A DNA stretch of 6,745 nucleotides from Candidatus Sericytochromatia bacterium. Lineage in GTDB: Bacteria > Cyanobacteriota > Sericytochromatia > UBA7694. Shown here one piece after another: positions 1 to 5,211 of the stretch. The stretch's first letter is position 1, and each line of letters begins with the position of its first letter. Both the position numbers and the translations under genes were made by a program. The notes under the pieces were generated by a model. The model searched no databases and was not told where the DNA came from. It was given only the letters and a program-made list of their open reading frames with translations. The DNA lies in contig CAJYHH010001040.1 in assembly GCA_913773825.1 (NCBI GenBank), forward strand, positions 1-6,745, in the 5' to 3' direction.

Positions 1-932
1 AGCTGATCGAGCCAGTCCTCAAGCGGCACTTTAGCGACATTATTGGTGCAGATCAGCAGGCCGCCTTCTGCGGTTGCTAATAAAGAAGGCTTAAACAGTG
101 CCTGATAATCCCGTACTAGATCAACTGTCCCAAAGGGACTTTTGGCCCAGGCTGGCGGATCCAGAAAGACGATGTCGAACTGGCGCGGTGAAAGTTTATC
201 ATAGGGTTTGTGTGGCGTTCCGCGACGCAGACTTACCGCTAAGCCTGCCAGCTGGCGCGTGGCGGTAAAAAAATCACTCTGGATAAATTTAATTGAAGCG
301 CTATCCGCCTTCAGGTGATTAAGGGCGGCGTTTTCACGACCAACATCTAAACTGCGGGTTGCAAAGTCGACGTTCCAGACTTCACGCGCACCAGCTACTG
401 CTGCACAGATGCCTACGCCGCAGGTATAGGCAAAGAGATTAAGCAAAGATTTGCCGGCTGCTTCAGCTTGAATCAGCTTACGGGCCACGCGTAAATCCAG
501 AAACAGTAAGGGATCTTGCCCGGCATGACGGGCTCTGACGCGATAGTTGACGCCAAGCTCCTGGGCGACATGTTCGCTTTTGCTCAGCACCTGGCTGCGG
601 TCACTGCGGCGAGAATTTGACGCGCTGCGATCGTAGTAAACGGTTTCAAGCGGATTAAAATGTGAGCTGATTTGTTTGCTGATTTCAGCTTGTTCACTTT
701 CACTCAGAGGAGTATGAAAGCTCTGAATCAGTAACTGAGGGCCGTAGCGGTCAATTGTCAGACCTCGTTTGCCTTCACTGGTGCCATGAAACAGTCGATA
801 ACAATTAGTTTGTTCATTTTTAAGCTGGCTAAACCGCTCTGAGCGTCTGGTCAAAGCGGCTTCAAGCAGCTGATCAAGCGGGATTGGTGGACTTAAATCA
901 GCAGATGATTCAGGGTGATGTAGGGAAGTTAT
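1..932 (-). CDS. Class I SAM-dependent rRNA methyltransferase (RlmI/RlmK-like), 3' end cut by window edge
   Basis: About 310 codons are open from the proposed start to the left edge; the C-terminus is missing. Seen (numbering from the AUA start): an N-terminal region with TNCYRLFHGTSEG and LTIDRYG, then FLDLRVAR (144-151), the SAM-binding motif NLFAYTCGVG (165-174), an acidic D189 ending the next strand, the catalytic motif DPPAWAKS (258-265), and ICTNN (294-298). This order is that of the PF10672/RlmI-type 23S rRNA methyltransferases, which use SAM to methylate a base in the large-subunit rRNA. The target base is unclear: C295 sits where m5C enzymes carry their nucleophile, but the following TNN resembles guanine methylating relatives. 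There is no ATG or GTG in the N-terminal part. An AUA overlapping the stop of the upstream TetR gene, preceded by GGAGG at 9 nt, is the best start; the alternative is TTG at 854, which has a poor ribosome site and cuts into a predicted helix. Family is confident, substrate is not. Confidence 0.88.
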   Translation of the reverse strand, partial: MTSLHHPESSADLSPPIPLDQLLEAALTRRSERFSQLKNEQTNCYRLFHGTSEGKRGLTIDRYGPQLLIQSFHTPLSESEQAEISKQISSHFNPLETVYYDRSASNSRRSDRSQVLSKSEHVAQELGVNYRVRARHAGQDPLLFLDLRVARKLIQAEAAGKSLLNLFAYTCGVGICAAVAGAREVWNVDFATRSLDVGRENAALNHLKADSASIKFIQSDFFTATRQLAGLAVSLRRGTPHKPYDKLSPRQFDIVFLDPPAWAKSPFGTVDLVRDYQALFKPSLLATAEGGLLICTNNVAKVPLEDWLDQ

Positions 933-946
933 GGTTCAAGTCCTCC
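929..946 (-). promoter_or_regulatory. Shine-Dalgarno and ATAA start/stop overlap of regulator and methyltransferase genes
   Basis: GGAGG (946-942) lies 9 nt before ATA (932-930). The ATA shares two bases with the TetR stop TAA (931-929), forming ATAA, the shape of the common ATGA coupling junction with one G replaced by A. An in-frame TGA lies just upstream of the ATA, so no earlier start is possible in this frame. The TTG that sits closer to the GGAGG is in the wrong frame and soon stops. I infer translational coupling from a rare AUA start; a base-calling error at 930 would give the same picture. Confidence 0.5.
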
Positions 947-1537
947 AAATAAACTGTTGATCAGTCCTGTCACAAATTTTTCGCTTTCTGTTGTGCTGAT
1001 CTCTTCATCCATAAAGCGGCTCCAATAAGCGCGCTGAAAACAAGCGCCCAATAACAGATAAGAGGCTGCATCCGGGTCAACACTCTGGCGGATGCGCTGC
1101 TGCGCTTGCTCTTTGCGTAAATAGTCAGCCAATGCAAGATTGGCGCCTTGCGGGCTGTTATTTTGCCGTTTGATTTCACTCTGTAATGAACTTAATAATT
1201 CACGGTCTGAAAAAAGCGCTGAGCCTAAGGGCATCATTTTGCAGTAAAAATCTAGCGTGGCGCTAGCCACCTGAGTCAGGTTTTCTTTGACGCTTTTTTG
1301 TCCGGCTAAGCCGCTAAGGTGTTTAAGCAAGACCATAAAATTAGGCACCCGCTCCATAATCACATGTACAAACAGATCTTCTTTGCTATTGAAGTGTTTA
1401 TACAGGGTGGCTTCTGAAAAGCCTGCTTCACGGGCAATTTCACGGGTGGTGGCCCGCGACAGTCCCAGGGTTTGAATCACTTCAGAAGCCGCATCTAAAA
1501 TGCGTTCACGGGTACTCATGGATTCACTGATACTCAC
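929..1537 (-). CDS. TetR/AcrR-family transcriptional regulator
   Basis: This 202-residue protein has the usual TetR length. An N-terminal DNA-binding domain contains the typical helix-turn-helix at about residues 28-56, with TTREIAREAGFSEATLYKHF followed by a SKEDLF helix start. The rest is the helical ligand-binding and dimerisation domain, too divergent to suggest a ligand. Family members are mostly repressors released by a small molecule. Translation may start at GTG (1537), used here, or at ATG (1519), seven codons in; neither has a strong ribosome site, and the ATG gives a perfectly normal TetR N-terminus. The gene overlaps the downstream methyltransferase by four bases and is divergent from the acyltransferase/acetyltransferase pair, the common arrangement for a TetR repressor and its target. 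Family is sure; target is inferred from position. Confidence 0.95.
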   Translation of the reverse strand: MSISESMSTRERILDAASEVIQTLGLSRATTREIAREAGFSEATLYKHFNSKEDLFVHVIMERVPNFMVLLKHLSGLAGQKSVKENLTQVASATLDFYCKMMPLGSALFSDRELLSSLQSEIKRQNNSPQGANLALADYLRKEQAQQRIRQSVDPDAASYLLLGACFQRAYWSRFMDEEISTTESEKFVTGLINSLFGGLEP

Positions 1538-1608
1538 TATTTCTGAAAAAAGCTGCTTTCCAAAACGGCTGCTTTAAGTGTATCAGTTGTGCTCCGCAAA
1601 TTGGCTTC

Positions 1609-1636
1609 TTGCCTGGACACTGTTCGTTTTTAGGAT
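1609..1636 (+). promoter_or_regulatory. Possible promoter for the acyltransferase-GNAT operon
   Basis: TTGCCT (1609-1614) and TAGGAT (1631-1636) are separated by 16 bp and match 4 of 6 bases each to the sigma-70 boxes. This would give a leader of roughly 90 nt containing both inverted repeats described next. An alternative -10 is TAAAAT (1669-1674), without a convincing -35. Weak evidence. Confidence 0.25.
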
Positions 1637-1652
1637 GTTTTCTTTTCCGTCA

Positions 1653-1664
1653 GCCTGGTCAGGC
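1653..1664. promoter_or_regulatory. Inverted repeat GCCTG-GT-CAGGC, possible operator
   Basis: A perfect 5-bp inverted repeat with a 2-bp centre lies in the gap between the divergent TetR and acyltransferase genes, just upstream of an AT-rich TTAAAATACT stretch. A symmetric site here could bind a dimeric regulator. It is shorter than most TetR operators and could occur by chance. Confidence 0.25.
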
Positions 1665-1680
1665 AGGTTAAAATACTCTG

Positions 1681-1698
1681 GAAGTCTAAAGACACTTC
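1681..1698. promoter_or_regulatory. Inverted repeat GAAGT-N8-ACTTC, candidate TetR operator
   Basis: The arms GAAGT (1681-1685) and ACTTC (1694-1698) are perfect complements around 8 bp. An overlapping inner repeat, GTCT (1684-1687) with AGAC (1690-1693), shares the same centre spacing closely. The 18-bp total is in the usual size range of TetR-family operators. It lies 37-54 bp upstream of the acyltransferase start, where a bound repressor could block transcription. Binding by the neighbouring TetR protein is inference only. Confidence 0.35.
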
Positions 1699-1734
1699 TA
1701 GTCTGGTGCAAGTGAGAGAACAGGTTATCGCGAG

Positions 1735-2424
1735 ATGTTACGTGTGTGGGTGAGCCGAATGCTGGTGCTGGGAGTGTATCTCTTTAGCCGTCTGTTTTAT
1801 CGCTTTGAGTTGACTTGGGTTCAACCCCCCTCTGAGCATGTCTGGCAAAATGTCAGAGTCTTTGCGCTGTTAAACCACACCAGTCTGTTAGAGCCTCTGT
1901 TCTTTGGCGCTTTACCACTGAGCTTTCTTTGGGATATTGCGCCTCGGGCTACTTTACCTGGAGCCGATATCACCCTCGAACGCCCGATCATTGGTCGCTT
2001 TTATCGCTGGTTGTCCCCTCATACAGTTTCGATTACTCGCAAGCGGGATGAAAGCTGGGCAGCTTTTTTGAACCAGATTTCTGAGCAGACACTTGTGGGG
2101 CTAGCGCCTGAAGGCCGGATGATGCGGGCTAATGGCTTAGACAAAGACGGCAAGCCGATGAGCGTGCGCGGTGGGATTGCCGATATCTTAGTAAAAATGG
2201 GCAGCGGTAAACTCATGTTGGCGTATAGTGGTGGTTTACATCATGTTAATGTGCCAGGAGAGGGCAAGCTGCGACTGTTTAAAACGCTGCGCCTGCGTCT
2301 GGAAGTGATCGATATCAGTGAGTATTTACAGCAGCTTGGGCATTTTTATGATCGTCCTGATCCAGCGCTGAGGCTAAAAGTTGCTCGCGATCTTCAAGCC
2401 CGTTTAAAGCGGTATCAGCCATGA
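1735..2424 (+). CDS. PlsC-like 1-acyl-glycerol-3-phosphate acyltransferase family protein
   Basis: The 229-residue protein starts with a hydrophobic, arginine-flanked segment (about 4-22) that could anchor it in the inner membrane. The acyltransferase signature NHTSLLEP follows (N47, H48, E53), then a second conserved block APEGRMMR (124-131, with E126-G127-R128). These correspond to motifs I and III of the PlsC superfamily, which transfers acyl groups to glycerophosphate-type acceptors. Motif I normally reads H-X4-D; here it is H-X4-E, a conservative but notable change. The acceptor cannot be read from sequence: lysophosphatidate is the default, but many small PlsC-like proteins act elsewhere. 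The start ATG has only a weak AGG 10 nt upstream; ATG at 1759 is an alternative. The stop overlaps the start of the GNAT gene (ATGA), implying coupled translation. The divergent TetR gene is its likely regulator. Confidence 0.85.
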   Translation: MLRVWVSRMLVLGVYLFSRLFYRFELTWVQPPSEHVWQNVRVFALLNHTSLLEPLFFGALPLSFLWDIAPRATLPGADITLERPIIGRFYRWLSPHTVSITRKRDESWAAFLNQISEQTLVGLAPEGRMMRANGLDKDGKPMSVRGGIADILVKMGSGKLMLAYSGGLHHVNVPGEGKLRLFKTLRLRLEVIDISEYLQQLGHFYDRPDPALRLKVARDLQARLKRYQP

Positions 2425-2960
2425 CTGTAAATGATCTGCTGATTCGGCCTTTACGTTGGCCAGATGACAGTCAGCCGATTTTGGCGCTTTGCACAGGTTT
2501 TGAGTCTGATACTGTTTATGATGTCATTGCTCAAGTTGACGGTTTTAAACTTGTTGAACGTCAGCTCAATCAGCCTTTAAGCAAAAACTATGATTTAGCC
2601 GATGAACTGGACACCTTGCCTGGTTTTGAACGGGTGCTTGTTGCCGAATATCAGCAGCATTTAGTGGGTCTGGCTGCTTTTCGTCCAGAGCGCTGGAATC
2701 GTCGCGCCAATCTTGTCCATTTTTATCTTGACGATAAAGTGCGTGGGCAGGGGATTGGGCGGCAATTGATGCTGGCCACTTTGGCTGAAGCGCAAAAAAT
2801 GGGTATGCGGGCACTCTGGCTAGAGACCCAAAATGTCAATTACGCAGCTATTCAGTTTTACCAAAAACTAGATTTTAAACTCTGCGGGCTCGATACAAGT
2901 CTTTATGACCCCAGCCAGTTGCCTGGTGAAATCGCCCTGTATTTTGCCTACTTGTTTTAA
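2421..2960 (+). CDS. GNAT-family N-acetyltransferase, SatA (streptothricin acetyltransferase)-like
   Basis: The 179-residue protein shows the acetyl-CoA-binding motif A, VRGQGIGRQLM (107-117; R108, G111, G113 fit R/Q-x-x-G-x-G/A). It continues with LETQN (134-138), N140, AAIQFYQKLDF (142-152) and GLDTSLYD (156-163), ending GEIALYF. The run LETQN-N-A-FY-GF/DF-G-D-Y-EIAL-Y is the pattern I recall from streptothricin acetyltransferases such as Sat and SatA, more specific than generic GNAT similarity. Those enzymes acetylate the beta-lysine amine of streptothricin. Whether this one confers resistance or acetylates another amine is unknown. The N-terminal half, with RPLRWPDD near the start, is less conserved. 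It starts inside the stop codon of the acyltransferase gene (ATGA), so the two are translationally coupled and presumably regulated together. No frameshift or missing core residue was seen. Confidence 0.85.
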   Translation: MTVNDLLIRPLRWPDDSQPILALCTGFESDTVYDVIAQVDGFKLVERQLNQPLSKNYDLADELDTLPGFERVLVAEYQQHLVGLAAFRPERWNRRANLVHFYLDDKVRGQGIGRQLMLATLAEAQKMGMRALWLETQNVNYAAIQFYQKLDFKLCGLDTSLYDPSQLPGEIALYFAYLF

Positions 2961-2982
2961 ACTCGCCGAGCTCATGCTCAAC

Positions 2983-3041
2983 AGACAGCAAAGCTGTCTC
3001 TAAACGGCCCTTAGGCCTCTAGACACTCCGGCAGAGCCGGA
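2983..3041. terminator. Cluster of three small hairpins between convergent genes
   Basis: Three stem-loops follow one another: AGACAGC-AAA-GCTGTCT (2983-2999, perfect 7-bp stem), GGCC-CTTA-GGCC (3006-3009 with a partner about 3014-3017) and TCCGGC-AGA-GCCGGA (3027-3041, perfect 6-bp stem). They fill the 102-bp gap between the plus-strand GNAT gene and the minus-strand DUF4404 gene, where a two-way transcription stop is expected. None is followed by a T-run on either strand, so a classic intrinsic terminator is not demonstrated. Confidence 0.4.
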
Positions 3042-3062
3042 CTCACACTGCTAAACCTGCTT

Positions 3063-3329
3063 CTAAATCCCCATATTGCTGAGGCTGACCATAATCCGGT
3101 TGAGTACCAGGGTCAGTTCAGGATGTTCGACTTCAAAGCGCTCAATCAGACCAGGAAGCTCTTGAGAAGCAGCACGGCCTGGGGTGAGATCCTCGGGATC
3201 CTGATCCTGCTGTTCGAGTTGGGCAATTAACTGCTCAATCCGATCTCTGGCGCTTGGGTCACCCAACTCGAGACGTGCAATTTCAGTCCGCAGCTCGGTG
3301 ATAGACAGATGTAGTTTGTCGTTGGCCAT
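3063..3329 (-). CDS. DUF4404 family small protein
   Basis: This 88-residue protein is acidic, Glu/Gln-rich and mostly helical by appearance, with no signal peptide or membrane segment, so it is probably cytoplasmic. Its first 45 residues have the leucine spacing of an amphipathic helix pair or short coiled coil (RTEIARLELGD, DRIEQLIAQLEQQ). The C-terminal block FEVEHPELTLVLNRIMVSLSNMGI, residues 65-88, matches the hallmark ending of DUF4404 (PF14357), which I recall as an FEVEHP motif followed by a helix and a terminal NMGI. Length is typical of the family. The function of DUF4404 is unknown. The start is well supported by AAGGGAG (3344-3338) about 8 nt upstream. It lies 104 bp downstream of the second dehydrogenase on the same strand and could be cotranscribed or have its own promoter. 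Confidence 0.88.
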   Translation of the reverse strand: MANDKLHLSITELRTEIARLELGDPSARDRIEQLIAQLEQQDQDPEDLTPGRAASQELPGLIERFEVEHPELTLVLNRIMVSLSNMGI

Positions 3330-3371
3330 GAGAATAGCTCCCTTGTTCGGTTTGAGTCCATGCTACCAAAT

Positions 3372-3420
3372 GCCAGCCTGTCACCGGTAGTTAATAGAAC
3401 TTTACCTGAAACAGACTGGC
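3372..3420. repeat. Imperfect inverted repeat GCCAGCCTGT / ACAGACTGGC
   Basis: Ten-base arms at 3372-3381 and 3411-3420 pair with one mismatch around a 29-base spacer. They lie in the 104-bp gap between the second dehydrogenase and the DUF4404 gene. The transcript could fold here, but there is no T-run after it, so it is not called a terminator. It may be an attenuating hairpin or chance. Confidence 0.3.
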
Positions 3421-3433
3421 TAAGGATTTATTG

Positions 3434-4177
3434 TTAAGGATTCATCCTTGCAAAAGTTACGGCAGGATCAGAACGTGAGCCCTGGCGTAACTGTTCCGCC
3501 ATACCAATGGCAATATCTTCTTCCCCACTTTGTAGAGCTTGAATTGCTGCTTCAACAAAGCTGTCGAGAGCCATAACCGGTGGACCATTGCTGCCGCGGC
3601 GGCCCTGATCCAGTTCACTTTCGACAGCTGGTGGAGCCAGATTAATGACCTGAATCTGGCTATCGCGCAGCTGATGACGTAGACTCAGACTCAAAGAATT
3701 AACTGCGGCTTTAGTGGCGCCGTAAACGGGCATCACCGCTAAGGGGGAATAACCCAGACCAGACGACACATTTACAATCGTTGCCGGTGTATTCTGTTTC
3801 AGCAGCGGTAAAAAGGCTGCTGTGGTCCAGATTAGGCCATTTAAATTGGTGTCAATTTCTTCACCTAGAGCTTCTAACGAGAGCTCTTCGTTAAGCAGAT
3901 CAAAGTTACGCTGAATACCTGAGTTGTTAATCAACACATCCAGCTTGGGGCAAATCTGCTGAGCTTGTTCAACACCCTGACGGATGCTGTCACGATCTGA
4001 AACATCCATGACAAAAAACTGCATCCCCGGATGGGCCTGGCAGAGCGCTTCAAGCCGGTCTTTGCGGCGACCGGTGACAATCACCTGATTGCCAAGTTGA
4101 TGTAACGCTTTTGCCAGGCCTTGGCCAATTCCGCTGCTGCCGCCTGTAATCAAGATAGTTCGGTTTGTGAGTTGCAT
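3434..4177 (-). CDS. SDR-family NAD(P)-dependent oxidoreductase, DltE-like (second copy)
   Basis: A 247-residue classical short-chain dehydrogenase. Seen: the cofactor-binding TGGSSGIG (11-18), TGRR (35-38, Arg suggesting NADP(H)), D58 in MDVSD, NNSG (84-87, where the family usually has NNAG), N111, S139 in VSSG, and the catalytic Y152-x3-K156. The combination of LFLP/AFLP, LRHQL and PPAV resembles DltE of Bacillus, an oxidoreductase named for its dlt operon whose substrate is not settled. The reading frame continues upstream to an ATG at 4342, but that stretch overlaps the preceding gene and is not SDR-like. The start at 4177 has GAGG 8 nt upstream and gives the same N-terminus as the paralogue. 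It lies 40 bp downstream of the first copy, to which it is about 55% identical by hand count, so the pair arose by duplication and is probably cotranscribed. Confidence 0.92.
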   Translation of the reverse strand: MQLTNRTILITGGSSGIGQGLAKALHQLGNQVIVTGRRKDRLEALCQAHPGMQFFVMDVSDRDSIRQGVEQAQQICPKLDVLINNSGIQRNFDLLNEELSLEALGEEIDTNLNGLIWTTAAFLPLLKQNTPATIVNVSSGLGYSPLAVMPVYGATKAAVNSLSLSLRHQLRDSQIQVINLAPPAVESELDQGRRGSNGPPVMALDSFVEAAIQALQSGEEDIAIGMAEQLRQGSRSDPAVTFARMNP

Positions 4178-4217
4178 AAACTTGACCTCGTCGTCAGCTT
4201 TGTTGGGGGGAAGAATC

Positions 4218-4964
4218 TTAAGGATTGATGCGAGCAAAGACCTGCTGAAGATTACTTCTGGCACCATCACGTAATTGTTCAGCTGTGCCGATTGCAATTT
4301 CTTCGTCATCAGCCAGCAGGGCCGCCAGAGTCGCATCAACAAAACCGGCTACTGACAGTTCACTGCTGCCATCGGGGAGCTTGCGATCAACATCCAGATT
4401 GGTTTCAACAGCTGGCGGCATCAGTTCATGAACCCGGACACCGCTGTTGCGCAGCTGGTGACGCAGAGACATCGTAAACGAATGAACGGCTGCTTTGGTT
4501 GCTGAATAGACTAGCATCTGAGCAATGGGGACATAGCTCAGGCCAGAAGAGATATTAATGATCGTTGAAGGGCTGTTCTGTTTGAGAATCGGCAAAAAAG
4601 CCGTGGTCATCCAAATCAGGCCTTTAAGATTGGTATCAATCTCACGGCTCAGCTCTTCAAGACTTGGGAGCTGGTCACTGGTAAAGTCGTAGTGTTTTTG
4701 AATGCCGGCGTTATTGACGAGACAATCGAGCTGGGGATGTTCTTTACGGATATACTCTGCGGCGTTGCGTACACTGTCTGGATCAGTAACATCCATGACG
4801 AAGTATTTCATGCCGGGGCGCTTTTCGCACATCTGTTTAAGGGACTCTTCTTTACGGCCGGTAACAATGACCTGGCCGCCGAAGCGATAAAAGACTTCAG
4901 CCAGTCCCTTTCCGATGCCGCTACCGCCACCTGTAATCAGAACTGTTCTGTCTTTAATTTCCAT
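4218..4964 (-). CDS. SDR-family NAD(P)-dependent oxidoreductase, DltE-like (first copy)
   Basis: A 248-residue classical short-chain dehydrogenase with every core motif: TGGGSGIG (11-18), TGRK (35-38, suggesting NADP(H)), D58, the standard NNAG (84-87), N112, S140 in ISSG, Y153-x3-K157, then SLRHQLR and PPAVETNLD. Its reaction should be NAD(P)-dependent oxidation or reduction of an alcohol/carbonyl; the substrate cannot be read. Best resemblance is DltE of Gram-positive dlt operons, but no dltA-D gene lies in the window, so a role in D-alanylation is not supported. The start is firm: AGGAG (4975-4971) is 6 nt upstream of the ATG. It is the promoter-proximal gene of the tandem pair. Both copies share an unusually conserved tail (IAIG-x-AEQLR-x-G-x-RS, FAR-x-NP), which points to shared partner or substrate features. 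Confidence 0.93.
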   Translation of the reverse strand: MEIKDRTVLITGGGSGIGKGLAEVFYRFGGQVIVTGRKEESLKQMCEKRPGMKYFVMDVTDPDSVRNAAEYIRKEHPQLDCLVNNAGIQKHYDFTSDQLPSLEELSREIDTNLKGLIWMTTAFLPILKQNSPSTIINISSGLSYVPIAQMLVYSATKAAVHSFTMSLRHQLRNSGVRVHELMPPAVETNLDVDRKLPDGSSELSVAGFVDATLAALLADDEEIAIGTAEQLRDGARSNLQQVFARINP

Positions 4965-4996
4965 GTCTTTCTCCTATTGAGAAGGATCTGGTCTAC

Positions 4997-5019
4997 ATCA
5001 TAACGCATGATCTCGATCA
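4997..5019 (-). promoter_or_regulatory. Candidate promoter -10 box with overlapping palindrome, upstream of the SDR pair
   Basis: On the minus strand TATGAT (5002-4997) matches the -10 consensus at five of six bases and would start transcription about 26 nt before the first SDR gene. No good -35 box is present at 17 bp. Just upstream lies the palindrome TGATC-GA-GATCA (5019-5008), in the spacer between the boxes, where a bound regulator would block or replace -35 recognition. Weak -35 plus a spacer palindrome suggests regulated expression, but this is inference. Confidence 0.3.
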
Positions 5020-5104
5020 CACCAGGAGATTGACTTGAACTTTCAGGAAGATTTAAGGTTAAGGGCGCAAAAGTCTAAAAAAAGCCATAAAACCGTTTAA
5101 ATTC

Positions 5105-5136
5105 AGATGTCTGTAACGTTAAGCTGACGGACATCT
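5105..5136. repeat. Inverted repeat AGATGTCTGT / ACGGACATCT
   Basis: Ten-base arms (5105-5114 and 5127-5136) pair with a single mismatch that becomes a G-U pair in one RNA orientation, around a 12-base loop that itself contains AACGTT. It lies between the lipoprotein terminator and the SDR promoter, outside any gene. It may be a second terminator-like hairpin for the lipoprotein operon, since a T-rich stretch with seven Ts follows about 40 bases downstream on the minus strand, or an operator. Confidence 0.4.
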
Positions 5137-5166
5137 CAATCTTAAAACCAGCCGGTCAAGACTGAT

Positions 5167-5203
5167 AAAAATTTTAAGTCGCTAATAACTGACTATTAGC
5201 GAC
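5167..5203 (-). terminator. Rho-independent terminator of the barrel-lipoprotein operon
   Basis: The arms GTCGCTAATA (5178-5187) and TATTAGCGAC (5194-5203) are perfectly complementary over 10 bp with a 6-base loop. Read on the minus strand the hairpin starts 8 bases after the lipoprotein stop codon and is followed by TTAAAATTTTT. The stem is AT-rich at the loop and GC-richer at the base. Position and T-tract fit termination of the minus-strand transcript. Confidence 0.82.
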
Positions 5204-5211
5204 CTAAGTCT

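Noticed and set aside
970..1179. Small minus-strand frame inside the TetR gene
   Set aside because: Out-of-frame shadow of the regulator.
1552..1575. Direct repeat GCTGCTTT at 1552 and 1568 upstream of the TetR gene
   Set aside because: Two 8-bp copies 16 bp apart could be regulator half-sites, but direct repeats are unlike TetR operators and the match is short enough to be chance.
2566..2814. Minus-strand frame opposite the GNAT gene
   Set aside because: Antisense shadow; the plus strand carries the intact acetyl-CoA motif.
4178..4342. N-terminal extension of the second SDR
   Set aside because: It overlaps the end of the first SDR gene, has no SDR similarity, and the ATG at 4177 has a ribosome site and matches the paralogue's N-terminus.
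4692..5003. Plus-strand frames opposite the first SDR
   Set aside because: Antisense shadows of a well-supported gene, with no recognisable domain.
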